Assembly (NCBI GenBank): GCA_016927755.1
Contig: JAFGLZ010000041.1
Coordinates: 1 to 50,324 of the forward strand
Reading direction: 5' to 3'
Source: Phycisphaerae bacterium
GTDB lineage: Bacteria; Planctomycetota; Phycisphaerae; UBA1845; JAFGLZ01
Length of the DNA stretch: 50,324 nucleotides
Part shown: in pieces, positions 27,501 through 36,546 of the stretch
How the letters are laid out: every line of letters starts with the position of its first letter
Numbering within the stretch: the first letter of the stretch is position 1
Translations under genes and position numbers: made by a program
The notes under the pieces: model-generated
Seen by the model: the letters and a program-made list of their open reading frames with translations, nothing else
What the model was told of the DNA's origin: nothing
Databases searched by the model: none

Positions 27501-27687
27501 GCTGTTCGACGACGGCCGGCGCGGGGTGCGCCGGGACCGCCAGCGCCGAGGGCGCCGGCCACAGCATGGCTACGGCGGCGATCAGGGCGATGGTCAAACG
27601 TCCGAGAATCGTACCGGGAATCGGTACGCCCTGGCTGCATCGTGCGCGGACTGGCATGCTCAAATCTACAATACGTTTCACGGACAT
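24514..27687 (-). CDS. M6-family metallopeptidase with four PKD-like repeats
   Basis: A secreted zinc peptidase of about 1057 residues. A signal peptide ends near PSALA. A propeptide-like part contains HWHEDARGYPV. The catalytic domain carries the zinc motif HEMGHILGLPDLYD, with H344, E345 and H348. After a jelly-roll domain and a carboxypeptidase-regulatory-like domain (VQGVDVDADNGG) there are four consecutive Ig/PKD-like repeats of about 77 residues, each ending in T-x-Y-x-V-T-x-D-x-L-G-Q. The tail is Cys-Phe-Ala-Pro, a hydrophobic helix, then Arg-rich, like the tail of the lamin-tail protein at 18335-19708. ATG 27687 is taken over the GTG at 27699; 27657 is also possible, and none has a strong ribosome-binding site. 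Confidence 0.9.
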   Translation of the reverse strand: MSVKRIVDLSMPVRARCSQGVPIPGTILGRLTIALIAAVAMLWPAPSALAVPAHPAPAVVEQPDGTKVVVRLRGDERVHWHEDARGYPVTRSAATRQWVYAVERDGALAPTQHVVGRSDPRQAGIQMTAGRLPSAPADDAAPSSSPSRSSVRQPTQRASTSGTMKNLVLLVNFSDVNVAYTAGQYDDLFNVVGYTADGATGSVRDYYDEVSYGALTVVTTVVEPVTLNNGYAYYGQNDAWGWDLRPREMVEEALAKLDARGFDFSTVDGDGDGWVDCLTVVHAGRDEACSGNDPDYIWSHKWGIHSVTTYDGVKLYAYHTVPAQRGWDSSPATWGLLRIGVVCHEMGHILGLPDLYDTDYSSMGVGDFCLMAGGSWNGDSGSCPAHMSAWCKVELGWVAPTVISGPGSYNVAQVATNDQIYKIQGDLPANEYFLVENRQGVGFDAALPGALRGLMIWHVDENRAGNTDENHYKVDVEEASGPQHLQLDQNYGNDLDYFRNGNATTFTDETTPSNVGYGGTPLGLNIVSVSATGATMSFSVVDPDGSTVAIAGYVKTAGGDPVQGVDVDADNGGGSDATDADGFYQLYVTAGWSGSVTPSRTGGTFVPVSRNYVNVTENQANQDFEITIGTGTLSVAAQDHNGDPVSGAIIVNGQTKATGSWSDTVWVGDHTVQFGPVAGYVTPDDQSVAVLESQTTNVIGTYLPVLGAEASAEPDVILPGETAELTVTGVGGVPGYDYAWNTGQTTATITVAPSATTAYTATVTDSLGQEAQATVQVIVATPVSATAMADCGSIAAGDSCGLIAGASGGVAPYSYRWSNGKTGDEITVAPTKTTTYTVTVTDALGQEDQASVQVQVVPSLTASVTAEPDFLLPGDASLLTASASGGQGPYFYRWNDGRIFEVVFVVPSKTTTYTVTVTDTLGQEATASVQVQVASTLAVTAEASPSSVQAGQSTTLSAAAAGGVGPYTYVWNTGATWSSVQASPAVPTTYSVTARDSLGQTANASVTVNVTQVAGEIDQTPPAAACFAPVMATGLMIVIAGFAMAGRQGARRGRFNR

Positions 27688-28031
27688 CGGCCCAACCACA
27701 TCAACAGAATCGTGCCGTAGCGCGGATTCCCGACGTCTCTCATTTCGACTGGACTCTTTCCGGGGTGTAGCACGGACACGTGGCGGAGACTGGTGCGGTG
27801 TCTCAGTTCATCGAGAGGCGGCCTTAGCGGACCCGCGCGAAGCTCCTGCCCGATAAAGCCGTCCGACTTCTCGGACCATCTTGCCGGTTTGCATTATTGG
27901 CGCCGGCGATTCCGGCCCGATAAGCGCGCGAGGTATGATGTGTCCTTGACGACACACGCCGCAGGCCTTGACGCCCGTGTGGGGCTGGACACAAATGGAG
28001 CGATCCAAGACCTTCTGCGAGGGCTAGCTGA
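27688..28031. other. Divergent intergenic region
   Basis: No gene is supported in these 344 bases between the metallopeptidase and MttB-like genes. It should hold both promoters. I saw no riboswitch that I recognise, including no cobalamin-type conserved box. Confidence 0.4.
27968..27996 (+). promoter_or_regulatory. Candidate promoter for the MttB-like gene
   Basis: TTGACG at 27968-27973 and ACAAAT at 27991-27996 with a 17-base spacer. The predicted transcript would begin near 28003, giving a leader of about 30 bases that includes GAGGG just upstream of the GTG start. Confidence 0.35.
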
Positions 28032-29402
28032 GTGATCCCGCACCCGACAGACTACGCGCTGTTGTTGAGCCAAGACGGCGTCGAGACCGTCATCACGGGG
28101 GCGTTCCGCATCCTCGACGAGGCGGGGCTGGTCATTCAGTCTGAGGAGGCGTGTGAGCGGTTCGCCGAGGTCGGGGCGAGGTGGGACCGCGAGTCGATGC
28201 GGGTCCGGATCGCGCCCGAGCTGGCTCGCGAGCACGTCCGAAATGCGCCGTCCAAGTGGGTCTTGCATGCGCGCAATCCTGAACGAAACGTCACCGTCGG
28301 CGCCCGCTCGCTGGCGTTGGCGCCGGGGTATGGCAGCGCTTTCGTCGCCGATGCGCGGGGTGATCGTCGGACCGCGACGCTCGAGGACTTCCGTCGCTTC
28401 GCCCGGCTGGCGGGGCGTTCGGATGCGATCGACATCACGGGCGGACTGCTCGTCGAGCCGGCGGACGTGGCCCCGGAAGATCGTCCCGCCGTCCTGACGC
28501 GTACGCTGTTGGAATGCTCCGACAAGCCGCTGTTCGGGTCGGTCGCCGGCGCCGACGGCGCGGGCCGGAGCCTCGACGTGGCCAGGGAAGTGTTGGGCGA
28601 CATCGAGGCGAGGCCCTCTGTCCTCGGGCTGATCAATATCAACAGCCCTCTCCGTCTCGACGCCCGCATGGCCGAGGCGATGCTGATCTACGTGCGGGCC
28701 GGTCAGCCGATCGTTCTGACGCCCGGGATCCTCATGGGGATCACGGCGCCGGTCACGTTGGCGGGGGCGATGGCTCAGGCCTGGGCGGAGCTGCTCGGGT
28801 GCGTGACGCTCGCGCAGGTGATCAGACCGGGCGCGCCGGTCATCGTCGGGACGGGCGGCTTCGCGGCGGACCTCCGCGCCGGCGGCAGCGGTTTCGGCCG
28901 TCCGGAGCAGGCCGTCAGCACACTGGTAGCGGCGCAGATCGCGCGGCATTTCTCCCTGCCGTATCGCTGCTCTCCCGGCGTGACAGGGGCGATGGGTGTA
29001 GACGTTCGGGCGGGCTATGAGAGCATGATGACGGCCCTGGCGGGCTGGCAGGCGGGCGCGCATCTCGGTCTTCAGGCGGCCGGGACGCTCGACTGCATCA
29101 ACACGATGAGCCTCGCGAAGTTCCGCGTTGATCTCGAGATCTGGGGCTACGTGAAGCACATGGCGCGCGGCGTTCGGATGGACACGGACGCGCTCGCGCT
29201 GGACGACGTTCTCGCAGGTCCCGCCGACCACCTGAGCCTTCCGCACACGGTCGAGCACTTCCGCGAGGCGTGCTTCATGCCCACGCTTGCCCCGGCGATG
29301 TCGCACGACTCCTGGCTGGAGGCCGGTTGCCCGGACGCCGTCGACCGCGCCATGGAGATAGTTGAGGAATGGCTGTCCGAAACGGATGCGCCCGGGCAGT
29401 GA
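28032..29402 (+). CDS. MttB-family (trimethylamine/betaine) methyltransferase, non-pyrrolysine
   Basis: A 456-residue barrel protein of the MttB superfamily, which moves a methyl group from a quaternary or tertiary amine to a corrinoid protein. It aligns along the family: N-terminal ILDEAGLVIQSEEACERFAE, the GYGSAF segment, the APGILMGITAPVTLAGAMAQ block and SPGVTGAMGVDV. There is no in-frame TAG, so it belongs to the non-pyrrolysine branch, in which characterised members such as MtgB act on glycine betaine. The start is a GTG with GAGGG upstream. No corrinoid protein (MttC) or reactivator gene is adjacent, so its partner must be encoded elsewhere. The substrate cannot be told from sequence. 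Confidence 0.87.
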   Translation: MIPHPTDYALLLSQDGVETVITGAFRILDEAGLVIQSEEACERFAEVGARWDRESMRVRIAPELAREHVRNAPSKWVLHARNPERNVTVGARSLALAPGYGSAFVADARGDRRTATLEDFRRFARLAGRSDAIDITGGLLVEPADVAPEDRPAVLTRTLLECSDKPLFGSVAGADGAGRSLDVAREVLGDIEARPSVLGLININSPLRLDARMAEAMLIYVRAGQPIVLTPGILMGITAPVTLAGAMAQAWAELLGCVTLAQVIRPGAPVIVGTGGFAADLRAGGSGFGRPEQAVSTLVAAQIARHFSLPYRCSPGVTGAMGVDVRAGYESMMTALAGWQAGAHLGLQAAGTLDCINTMSLAKFRVDLEIWGYVKHMARGVRMDTDALALDDVLAGPADHLSLPHTVEHFREACFMPTLAPAMSHDSWLEAGCPDAVDRAMEIVEEWLSETDAPGQ

Positions 29403-29517
29403 GGGGTTTCGACGAGAAGGAGGGACGAGATTCCTTGTTCCGCGCGAGGTCTGGCTTTCGGGGGCCGCTTCTCGGATCGCGGCGCCGAAGTGACATCCAG
29501 TCCACACCGACTAGATG

Positions 29518-31908
29518 TCAGCACAGTCTTCTGACGGCGTAGAACCCGACGACGTAGATTGGAATCGCCGATAGCAGCACGAAGTTGAACCCGAGGTTCA
29601 TCGAGAGGATCACGGTGAGGATACTGCCGATCACGGTCAGGCAGCCGTTCACCGCCCAGGCCAGCGGGATGAGCGTCGGGTTGAACCGGTTCAGCAGTCG
29701 TATGCCGTAGGCGAAGGGAACGCCAAGCGGAAGCCCGATCGGCATCAGAACGGCGACCGTGACCAGGATTCGCTTCCAGGTAGGCCAATGGATCCATGCG
29801 ACCACCATCCGCGGGGAGAGGACGACGAACGCGACGAGCAGGATCGCGAGCAGGACGGGGACGGCCCATACGCGACGGGTTGGCTCGCGGAACCATCGTT
29901 CCGAAATCAGGCTTCCGAACCCGGTGAAGACGAGCATCGCGAATAGGGTGACGGTCACCGAGTAGATGGGGTGACCGAGGAAGAGCACCAGCTTCTGCAT
30001 CATCGCGATCTCGATGGAGATGAACCCCAGCCCCAGACATACGAAATAGACGATCAGGGGGACAAGGTGCGCCTTCGTAATGCCTTTCCTACGAAAGGCG
30101 AGGACGGGGATGAGGATCAACACCAGGCTCAAGACGGTGCTGATGAGGAACTGAATGAAGATGAAGACGGGATTGCCCTGGGAGACATGTGTGGGCTCTT
30201 TGGTGAGCTTGGCTGAATCGGAGAACTTGGACCACTTCGTGAAGTTGAAGAAGTACGGACAGTCGTCGTAGGTAGGCGCGATGTTTCTCGGGAACCTGCG
30301 GACAAACGTGGCCTTGTCGGGCGTGCGAACGAATCTTTCGACGAGCGTGCCGAGGTCCCGTTTGGGATGGTACACGACCGCGAAGCCTTCCTCGTTGACG
30401 GCCCGGTCCAGTGTCGCCAGCTCCGCGTCCGTGAACTCCCCCTTCTTGACGAGTGTGGTCGACATGTAGGCCACGTCGCAGATCAGGCAGACGACGGCAT
30501 TCTCGAGTCTGCCTCGACGGCGATCGGCAATGGCGTGGTCGATCGTCGAGAGGACCCTCAACGTCTCCATCTCTCTTGCGCTCCGGGTGATCGACAGGAT
30601 CCCATCGTCCTTGATCCGGTCGTACATCCCCTGGATTGCCTCGGTCGTGTAGAGGTAGTTCTCGGCGAGGACGTAAGCTCCTGACGTCAGGGACGTCCAC
30701 GTGTCGATACCGGTCATCTGGACGATGTCATACAGCGTCGCCTCGCGCATGATGGCGCTTCGCCCCTCGGCACAGACGAGCTGTATGTTGGGATCCTGCG
30801 TGATTCCGCGAGAGAAGTCGGGCAGGACGTTTCGGTGAATGTCGATGATCTGGGAGTTGAGCTCGACGGCTTTGATGGTCTTGGCGCCGGCGACCTTGGC
30901 TCCCCAGACGTCGTTGCCGCCGCCGGCGCCGATGATGAAGACGCTGGGGTCCTTCTTCAACAGGCTCGCCAGGCCGTACGCCGTCGTGCGGAGGGACTCG
31001 ACCATCTCTGGGTGGTCCGACCAGTCGACGATCACGGTCCAGGCGGAGCCGTCCTGCATGATGCCCTTCAGCGTGGGCACGGGATTGCCGGCGCCCTTGT
31101 GCCCGCGTCCGAGGATGAGCTGACTGGCGAAGGCCGGGTCCGTGTCGACCATGTCCACGCGGCTGTTGACGCTCCAGCGAGAATAAGGCGGGAATCGCGG
31201 GATTTCGATCCTGAAGGATTGGGTCAGGAAGGTGGACTTGCACGGGACAGGACACCATCGGTCGAACCTCGGCAGAATAGCCAGCCCGACTAGGCCCGCG
31301 ATGCCGCAGACAGACAGGGTTAGGCGCCTGCGGGCCGGCGGCGCGGCCACGGCGATGACGATCAGCCCGAGCAGAGCCAGGAAGACGAGGCAGCCGCCCG
31401 CCCCGGCCATCCAGAGACCCAAGGGGCATATGAGGCAGCCAAGTCCGGCGCCGAGCAGGTCGAGGAAGTACAGCTTGTTCACCTGTTCGGCGTTGAACGT
31501 GAGGATCAACCCGATGACGGAGCCGGCGAAGAAGAACGGAACGGCCGCCACCCCGTTGAAGACGGTGAATCGGCAAACCTCTCCGAACGAGGCGAGGCGG
31601 ATACCGGGCGGCGCTTCATAGGTGAGCAGGAAGGCATACGTCAGGGCGAGCGAGATCACGTAGAGGACGGCGAACGCCCAGATCCACCACCGCAGGTGTT
31701 GCTTGAAGAAGTCTTGACGGACCGAGATCAAGGATCCACTGGCGCCGATCATCAGGAGGCAGTTACTTACGACCAGGAATCCGAAGTGGAAGTAGAGGCG
31801 AAGCGCGCAGACCCGCGTGAGCAGGATCTCGTACATCAGCATGGAGCAGGAAATCAGGCCGATGCATATCAGGGCATACCGCCTGGTGCCGACACCTGTC
31901 TGTGACAT
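29518..31908 (-). CDS. Polytopic membrane protein with spermidine-synthase-like domain
   Basis: About 796 residues. An N-terminal block of some six or seven membrane helices (RYALICIGLISCSMLMYEIL and following) is joined to a cytosolic or periplasmic Rossmann domain with the SAM/decarboxylated-SAM-type motif IIGAGGGNDVWGA followed by IKAVELN, as in spermidine synthases. A second set of about six helices follows near the C-terminus. This helix-Rossmann-helix architecture is common in uncharacterised bacterial proteins annotated spermidine synthase; catalysis is unproven. The start at 31908 is preferred because AGGA lies five bases upstream; 31914 and 31920 are in-frame alternatives. It is convergent with the MttB-like gene. 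Confidence 0.82.
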   Translation of the reverse strand: MSQTGVGTRRYALICIGLISCSMLMYEILLTRVCALRLYFHFGFLVVSNCLLMIGASGSLISVRQDFFKQHLRWWIWAFAVLYVISLALTYAFLLTYEAPPGIRLASFGEVCRFTVFNGVAAVPFFFAGSVIGLILTFNAEQVNKLYFLDLLGAGLGCLICPLGLWMAGAGGCLVFLALLGLIVIAVAAPPARRRLTLSVCGIAGLVGLAILPRFDRWCPVPCKSTFLTQSFRIEIPRFPPYSRWSVNSRVDMVDTDPAFASQLILGRGHKGAGNPVPTLKGIMQDGSAWTVIVDWSDHPEMVESLRTTAYGLASLLKKDPSVFIIGAGGGNDVWGAKVAGAKTIKAVELNSQIIDIHRNVLPDFSRGITQDPNIQLVCAEGRSAIMREATLYDIVQMTGIDTWTSLTSGAYVLAENYLYTTEAIQGMYDRIKDDGILSITRSAREMETLRVLSTIDHAIADRRRGRLENAVVCLICDVAYMSTTLVKKGEFTDAELATLDRAVNEEGFAVVYHPKRDLGTLVERFVRTPDKATFVRRFPRNIAPTYDDCPYFFNFTKWSKFSDSAKLTKEPTHVSQGNPVFIFIQFLISTVLSLVLILIPVLAFRRKGITKAHLVPLIVYFVCLGLGFISIEIAMMQKLVLFLGHPIYSVTVTLFAMLVFTGFGSLISERWFREPTRRVWAVPVLLAILLVAFVVLSPRMVVAWIHWPTWKRILVTVAVLMPIGLPLGVPFAYGIRLLNRFNPTLIPLAWAVNGCLTVIGSILTVILSMNLGFNFVLLSAIPIYVVGFYAVRRLC

Positions 31909-32115
31909 AATCATCCTCATGTGTCCAGCCGTGCCTTTGATGCGGAGATGAAGGATGGGACCGACATCGATTCGACCCTTCACGCAAGGCGGAAGGCGCG
32001 GCGCCAGAATAGCCGCTGCCAATCGACCGCGTCAACAAGCCCCGATTATAGGCGGAGGCCCGGGGTATGCGAGCAATCGAGGAGGTGGTCGCCTGGGGGG
32101 ATAGGGCGAGAAGAC

Positions 32116-33066
32116 TCACGAAGCATCGAGCGACTCGTTCGGGTCCTGTCCGCGAGTTGCCGATCGCGCTTTGCGATTGGTCAGGAGCAGCGCGAGCCAT
32201 CCGATCGGGAGCCAGATCCAGAAGCTCACGAGGCGATAGGCGCCTACCGCCAGGGCCAGATGCGCGGTGGGGACGCGGAGCGTCTTGAGGCTGATTCCGA
32301 GCAGACCTTCGATGGCTCCGATTCCGCCGGGCAGGCCGGTACCCGCGCCCACACTTGCGGAGAACGGCGCGACGAAGAGCGCCTCAGGCACGCTGACGCC
32401 TCCTGGTAGGTCTCTCACGACGAGATAGAGCGCCAGTCCGTTGCACGTCCATGCCCCGACGTGAAGCAGCAGCACGGCGAACGTTTGCCACTGCCGCCAG
32501 AACGACGGTGGCAGCGCGACGCGAGTTTCCGAGAGCATCGCCGCCAGCCGGTCTGCCGAGAATAGCAGAACGACCGGCACGACGACGGCGCAGATCGCGC
32601 CAAGAAGCGGGTGGAGCCAGCACGCGGCGAGTCCCAGGAAGAGCACTCCCGCGGCGGCCGCGTCGAGGAAGAGCACGGCCATTTCCGCCTTAAGGCATAC
32701 GCCGAGCGGACCGCGTTCCAGGCGAACGAGGGCGTCCGGGCGCACGAGTCTCCCCAACTGGAGCGGCAGAAGCAGGCCCGCTTGCGCGGCAAGGAACACG
32801 CCCATGCCCGTGGCGTCCCACGTTCGAATCCCGAGGCGACGGTAGATCCACACCCATCCCAGGAGGTCAAACACGGTCCCGGCGCACATGCACGCGAACG
32901 CCCCCAGCAGCCAGAGACCTTTGCCTCGCCAATAGCCGAGGGCTTCGGTCCAGCCGCCCGAGAAGAGCCCGTACAGGCCCCAGGCCGTTACTCCCGCCAG
33001 GAGGACAAACGCCAGTAGTCTCACATGACGCTTCAGTTGCACGCGCTCGCCCCAAGGAAGGCGCAC
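32116..33066 (-). CDS. LPG-synthase-type integral membrane protein (UPF0104/AglD-like)
   Basis: A 316-residue protein with about eight membrane helices. It carries the family signature PGGIGAIEGLLG near residue 250, close to the P-G-G-x-G-x-x-E motif of the lysylphosphatidylglycerol synthetase transmembrane region family. It contains only the flippase-like membrane region, not the aminoacyl-transferase domain, so it probably moves or modifies a lipid-linked group. The GTG at 33066 lacks a good ribosome-binding site; the GTG at 33042, with GGGGCGAG upstream, is a reasonable alternative. It lies 207 bases upstream of the spermidine-synthase-like gene on the same strand. Confidence 0.82.
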   Translation of the reverse strand: MRLPWGERVQLKRHVRLLAFVLLAGVTAWGLYGLFSGGWTEALGYWRGKGLWLLGAFACMCAGTVFDLLGWVWIYRRLGIRTWDATGMGVFLAAQAGLLLPLQLGRLVRPDALVRLERGPLGVCLKAEMAVLFLDAAAAGVLFLGLAACWLHPLLGAICAVVVPVVLLFSADRLAAMLSETRVALPPSFWRQWQTFAVLLLHVGAWTCNGLALYLVVRDLPGGVSVPEALFVAPFSASVGAGTGLPGGIGAIEGLLGISLKTLRVPTAHLALAVGAYRLVSFWIWLPIGWLALLLTNRKARSATRGQDPNESLDAS

Positions 33067-33417
33067 TTGCCAAGGCTCGACGGCGGAATTCAGGCGGCCG
33101 CGAGGATCAGGGCGGCCGCAAGACTTGGCGCCGACAATGTGAAGCCGTTCGGTCAGGCCGGTCGATCATAGCAGACCGCCATCCCGAGAAGAACCGTCGA
33201 TATCCGCGGCGGTGCCTCGCGCGGGACGGGAGCGTTTGGCGCCTCGGATAGCGCACGTCTCAGTCGCTTCAGACCAGGAGGGCAGAATTGGGCGAAACAG
33301 CTTGTTGACGAGCGAGTCCGGGTAGGTCATCTATGTCCTCGGTGACGCGTGGAGTGGGTGGTAAGAGGGGCGACCCTTCTGAGGTGAGCCCGCCTTTTTT
33401 GGAGGACCTACCAGCCG
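33067..33417. other. Divergent intergenic region before the alpha-mannosidase gene
   Basis: No coding sequence is supported in these 351 bases. TTGACG at 33305-33310 is a possible -35 element for the mannosidase gene, but the -10 is poor. A short T-run (33395-33400) directly precedes the GGAGGA ribosome-binding site. Confidence 0.35.
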
Positions 33418-36400
33418 ATGGCCAATCAGATCGTGCGTTGTTCGATACTGGGGATTGTTACGTCATTGTGGGTGAGTGCGACGATGCCGCAGCCGGCTTT
33501 GGGCGATGAGCGGAAAGGGGGATCGGACATGAAGGTGTTGGAGTTCACACAGCTTCCGCTCTTGAAACGGGAGGGCGACCGTCTGATTCAGGCCGCGGAG
33601 ATCGTGATCCGGGATCGCCCCGGAGACGCGGGCCTTGTCGTGGATGTGATCCGTGAGGCCGACAAGCGTAGCACTGAGTTGCGCGAGCCCATCGCGCCGA
33701 AGAAGGACGGCCAGGAGCGATTCCTTATCTTCGCCCCGGAGGTCGCCGAGCCGGTGGAACTCGAGTTCGTCGTCAAGGCGGAGGGACGAGTCATCGACCG
33801 GCGGAAGCTGACCTGGCGGCCGCAGCGGCACTGGGAGGTCTACCTTGTCCCGATGTCGCATCACGACTTGGGCTATACGGCCACGATCGAGGAGGTCCTT
33901 GATACCTGGGACGACTACTACGACAGGATCCTCGGTTTCTGTGAGCAAACCGATGCGTTTCCCGGGGACGCCAAGTTTCGCTACCACATCGAGCAGGCAT
34001 GGTCGATTGTCCACTTCGTGCGGAACCGGCCTCCCGACGTGCTTGCCAAGCTGGGCAAGTACGTGGCGGAGGGGCGGATCGAGCTGCCCGCGTTCGTCGG
34101 CAATCAGATCACGGGCATGCACGGCCACGAGGAGATGGTCCGGCTGCTCTACCCGTCGTTCGCGCTGCAGCGGCGCTTCGGCGGCAGGATTCTCAGCGGC
34201 GACATCACGGACGTTCCGGGGATGAGCTGGGCCGTGCCCACGGTGCTGGCCGGCGCCGGGGTGAAGTACCTCTTTGCCGGGCTGCCCACCTACTTCGAGT
34301 GGCGAGCCGAGCGTCCCCCCGGCGGGAGCTTCGGGAGCGACGGGCAGCCGTGGGCAGGACGGTGGCCCACGTTCTGGGACGAGAAGGCGGTGCTACGGAA
34401 CGATCGCCCCGACGCCTTCTGGTGGCAGGGCCCGGACGGGGCCAGGATTCTGGTCTACTACAGTGGGTCTTATGGCGGGTGGCAGCCGTCCGACTACGAT
34501 CACATCCTTGGCGATCTGCCGCACAAGCTCAAGGGAATGGAGACCGACGGCAGCCCGCTTTCGGTGGTGCGATACACGGGCTGGGGGTGCGGGGACAACA
34601 AGCCCCCCTCGGTGGCGCCCAGCCATCTCGCGCGGCAATGGAACGAGACGTGGGCGTATCCTCGATTAATCGTCTCGACGAATACGATGTTCTTCGAATC
34701 GCTGGAGAAGCAGTGCGCCGATGCCCGGACGTTTCGCGGCGAGCTGCCTCACACGGACTACGCGGTCGGGGCGCTCTGTTCGGCTCGCGAGACGACGATC
34801 AACCGGCTTGCCCACGATCAGATCCCCGCAGGCGAGCGGCTCAGCGCGATCGTCTCGATGCTCGGCGAGCCCCGCTACCCTGCGGATCAGATCCGAGAGG
34901 CCTACTACAACATGATGCTGTACGACGAGCATACATGGGGAATGTCGCGTCCCGTCGGTGCGTTCCAGGAGTGGAACTGGGCCGACAAGAGCCGCTTCGC
35001 GTATGCCGCCGCCGGTCACGCGGCCAGGATCCTTCCTTCGGCGGTCGACGCCATCGCCGACCGAATCGCCCTGGACAGCGAGGGCCGGCACCTCGTCGTG
35101 TTCAACACGCTGTCGTTCGAACGGACCGACGTGGTTGCCGTCACTCGATTTCCGTTGGACGAGCCGTTCGACCTCATCGACGAGCAGACGGGTAAGGCCG
35201 TGGCGTATCAGGTGTGCGAGATCGACGACTGGCGGTTGCCCGTGCCCTGGGCGGCCGATCTGTATGCCCGAGGCGGCTTCGACCGACCGGAGCGGCTCGA
35301 GCTCCGATTCGTGGCCGAGCACGTTCCCTCGATGGGCTACAAGACGTATCGCTTGCAGGCGAAGGAACGTCCGGCCTCGTTTACGTGTGGCGTGGACGTT
35401 GGGGCCGGCACGCTCGAGAACCGCTTCTTCAGGATCAGCGTCGATCCGAAGACGGGCGCGATCGCGAGCCTCCACGACAAGCGGCTCGACCGGGAGTTAG
35501 TCGACAAGGACTGCGCGCATCAGGTCAATCAGTTCGTCACTCGCCAGGTTCGAACCGGCGAGACGGCTACGGCCCGCGAGGTCGTCGTTCGGCCCGGCAG
35601 GCGTGGGCCGGTCTTGGCCAGCCTCCTGGTCACGAGCGCCGGGCCCGGTTGTCCGCAGATCACGCAGGAGATCATCCTCTATGACGCCCTCGACCGGATC
35701 GATCTGGCTAACCGTGTCCTGAAGGACGCCACGCCGCTGCTGGAGGTGTACTTCGCCTTTCCGTTCAAGGTGGACAAGCCGGCGTTCCGCTTCGAGGGGA
35801 CGGATTCCGTGATCCGTCCGCACGAGGATCAACTCCCCGGGTCGAACACGAACTACTACTCGGTGCAGCATTGGGCCCATGTCGGCGATGGGTCCTTCGG
35901 CGTGACGCTGGCGCCCGTGGACGCGCACATCGTGGAGTTCGGCGGCCTCTGGCCGTGTTACGTCTCGCAGGCGCATCACGGCGTGACGCCGGTGGGATTC
36001 CGCGGGCCGTTCGTCCGTCGGGATCAGGTCACCCGGGGCCACATGTACTCGTTCGTGATCGACACCAACTTCCGGACCAACTTCAAGATGACGCAGGTGG
36101 CCGATCTGCTGTTTCGCTACAGCGTGACCGCTCACAAGGGGGATTGGCTGGCGGGTGGTCCGCGGGACTTCGGCTGGGCCGCGAGCAATCCGCTGGCGGG
36201 CGTCTGGCTCGATGGGAAACGAGCGGGGAGCCTGCCGAACCGGACGAGCTTCTGCCGGGTCGAACCGGACAGCGTCTTGGTGTTGGCGCTCAAGCGGGCT
36301 GAGGACGGTGAGGGCCTGATCCTGCGGCTCATCGAGACGGAGGGCAAGCCCGTTACCGCCAAGGTCGCTCTGCCGCATTTGAGCATCCGGAAGGCGAGCC

Positions 36401-36507
36401 GGACGAATCTCGTGGAGAGGGACGAGTCGGAACTGAGCGCCACGGATCACGAGGTCGCGGTGCCGGTGCCGGCTTTCGGGATCGCGACGGTGAGGCTACG
36501 GGGGTAG
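33418..36507 (+). CDS. Exported alpha-mannosidase, GH38 family
   Basis: A 1029-residue secreted glycosidase expected to cleave alpha-linked mannose from glycans. A signal peptide is followed by a beta-rich N-terminal domain (about 30-140). The catalytic domain has the metal-binding H148-x-D150 in MSHHDLGYT and the presumed nucleophile D265 in GDITDVPGMSW, within the family pattern D-x-x-G-x-x-x-x-x-P-x-x-L-x-x-x-G. C-terminal beta domains follow (YKTYRLQA, NRFFRISVDPKTGAIASLHD and YYSVQHWAHV). GGAGGA lies at 33401-33406, 11 bases before the ATG, slightly far. It is followed by an unusual palindrome and a metzincin-like lipoprotein gene. Confidence 0.93.
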   Translation: MANQIVRCSILGIVTSLWVSATMPQPALGDERKGGSDMKVLEFTQLPLLKREGDRLIQAAEIVIRDRPGDAGLVVDVIREADKRSTELREPIAPKKDGQERFLIFAPEVAEPVELEFVVKAEGRVIDRRKLTWRPQRHWEVYLVPMSHHDLGYTATIEEVLDTWDDYYDRILGFCEQTDAFPGDAKFRYHIEQAWSIVHFVRNRPPDVLAKLGKYVAEGRIELPAFVGNQITGMHGHEEMVRLLYPSFALQRRFGGRILSGDITDVPGMSWAVPTVLAGAGVKYLFAGLPTYFEWRAERPPGGSFGSDGQPWAGRWPTFWDEKAVLRNDRPDAFWWQGPDGARILVYYSGSYGGWQPSDYDHILGDLPHKLKGMETDGSPLSVVRYTGWGCGDNKPPSVAPSHLARQWNETWAYPRLIVSTNTMFFESLEKQCADARTFRGELPHTDYAVGALCSARETTINRLAHDQIPAGERLSAIVSMLGEPRYPADQIREAYYNMMLYDEHTWGMSRPVGAFQEWNWADKSRFAYAAAGHAARILPSAVDAIADRIALDSEGRHLVVFNTLSFERTDVVAVTRFPLDEPFDLIDEQTGKAVAYQVCEIDDWRLPVPWAADLYARGGFDRPERLELRFVAEHVPSMGYKTYRLQAKERPASFTCGVDVGAGTLENRFFRISVDPKTGAIASLHDKRLDRELVDKDCAHQVNQFVTRQVRTGETATAREVVVRPGRRGPVLASLLVTSAGPGCPQITQEIILYDALDRIDLANRVLKDATPLLEVYFAFPFKVDKPAFRFEGTDSVIRPHEDQLPGSNTNYYSVQHWAHVGDGSFGVTLAPVDAHIVEFGGLWPCYVSQAHHGVTPVGFRGPFVRRDQVTRGHMYSFVIDTNFRTNFKMTQVADLLFRYSVTAHKGDWLAGGPRDFGWAASNPLAGVWLDGKRAGSLPNRTSFCRVEPDSVLVLALKRAEDGEGLILRLIETEGKPVTAKVALPHLSIRKASRTNLVERDESELSATDHEVAVPVPAFGIATVRLRG

Positions 36508-36546
36508 GAGTTGGGCCTTCCTTTCTCGCTCCGGATGCCGATGATG

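Noticed and set aside
28032..29402. Pyrrolysine-containing MttB
   Set aside because: There is no in-frame TAG inside the gene; the full family length is reached with sense codons only.
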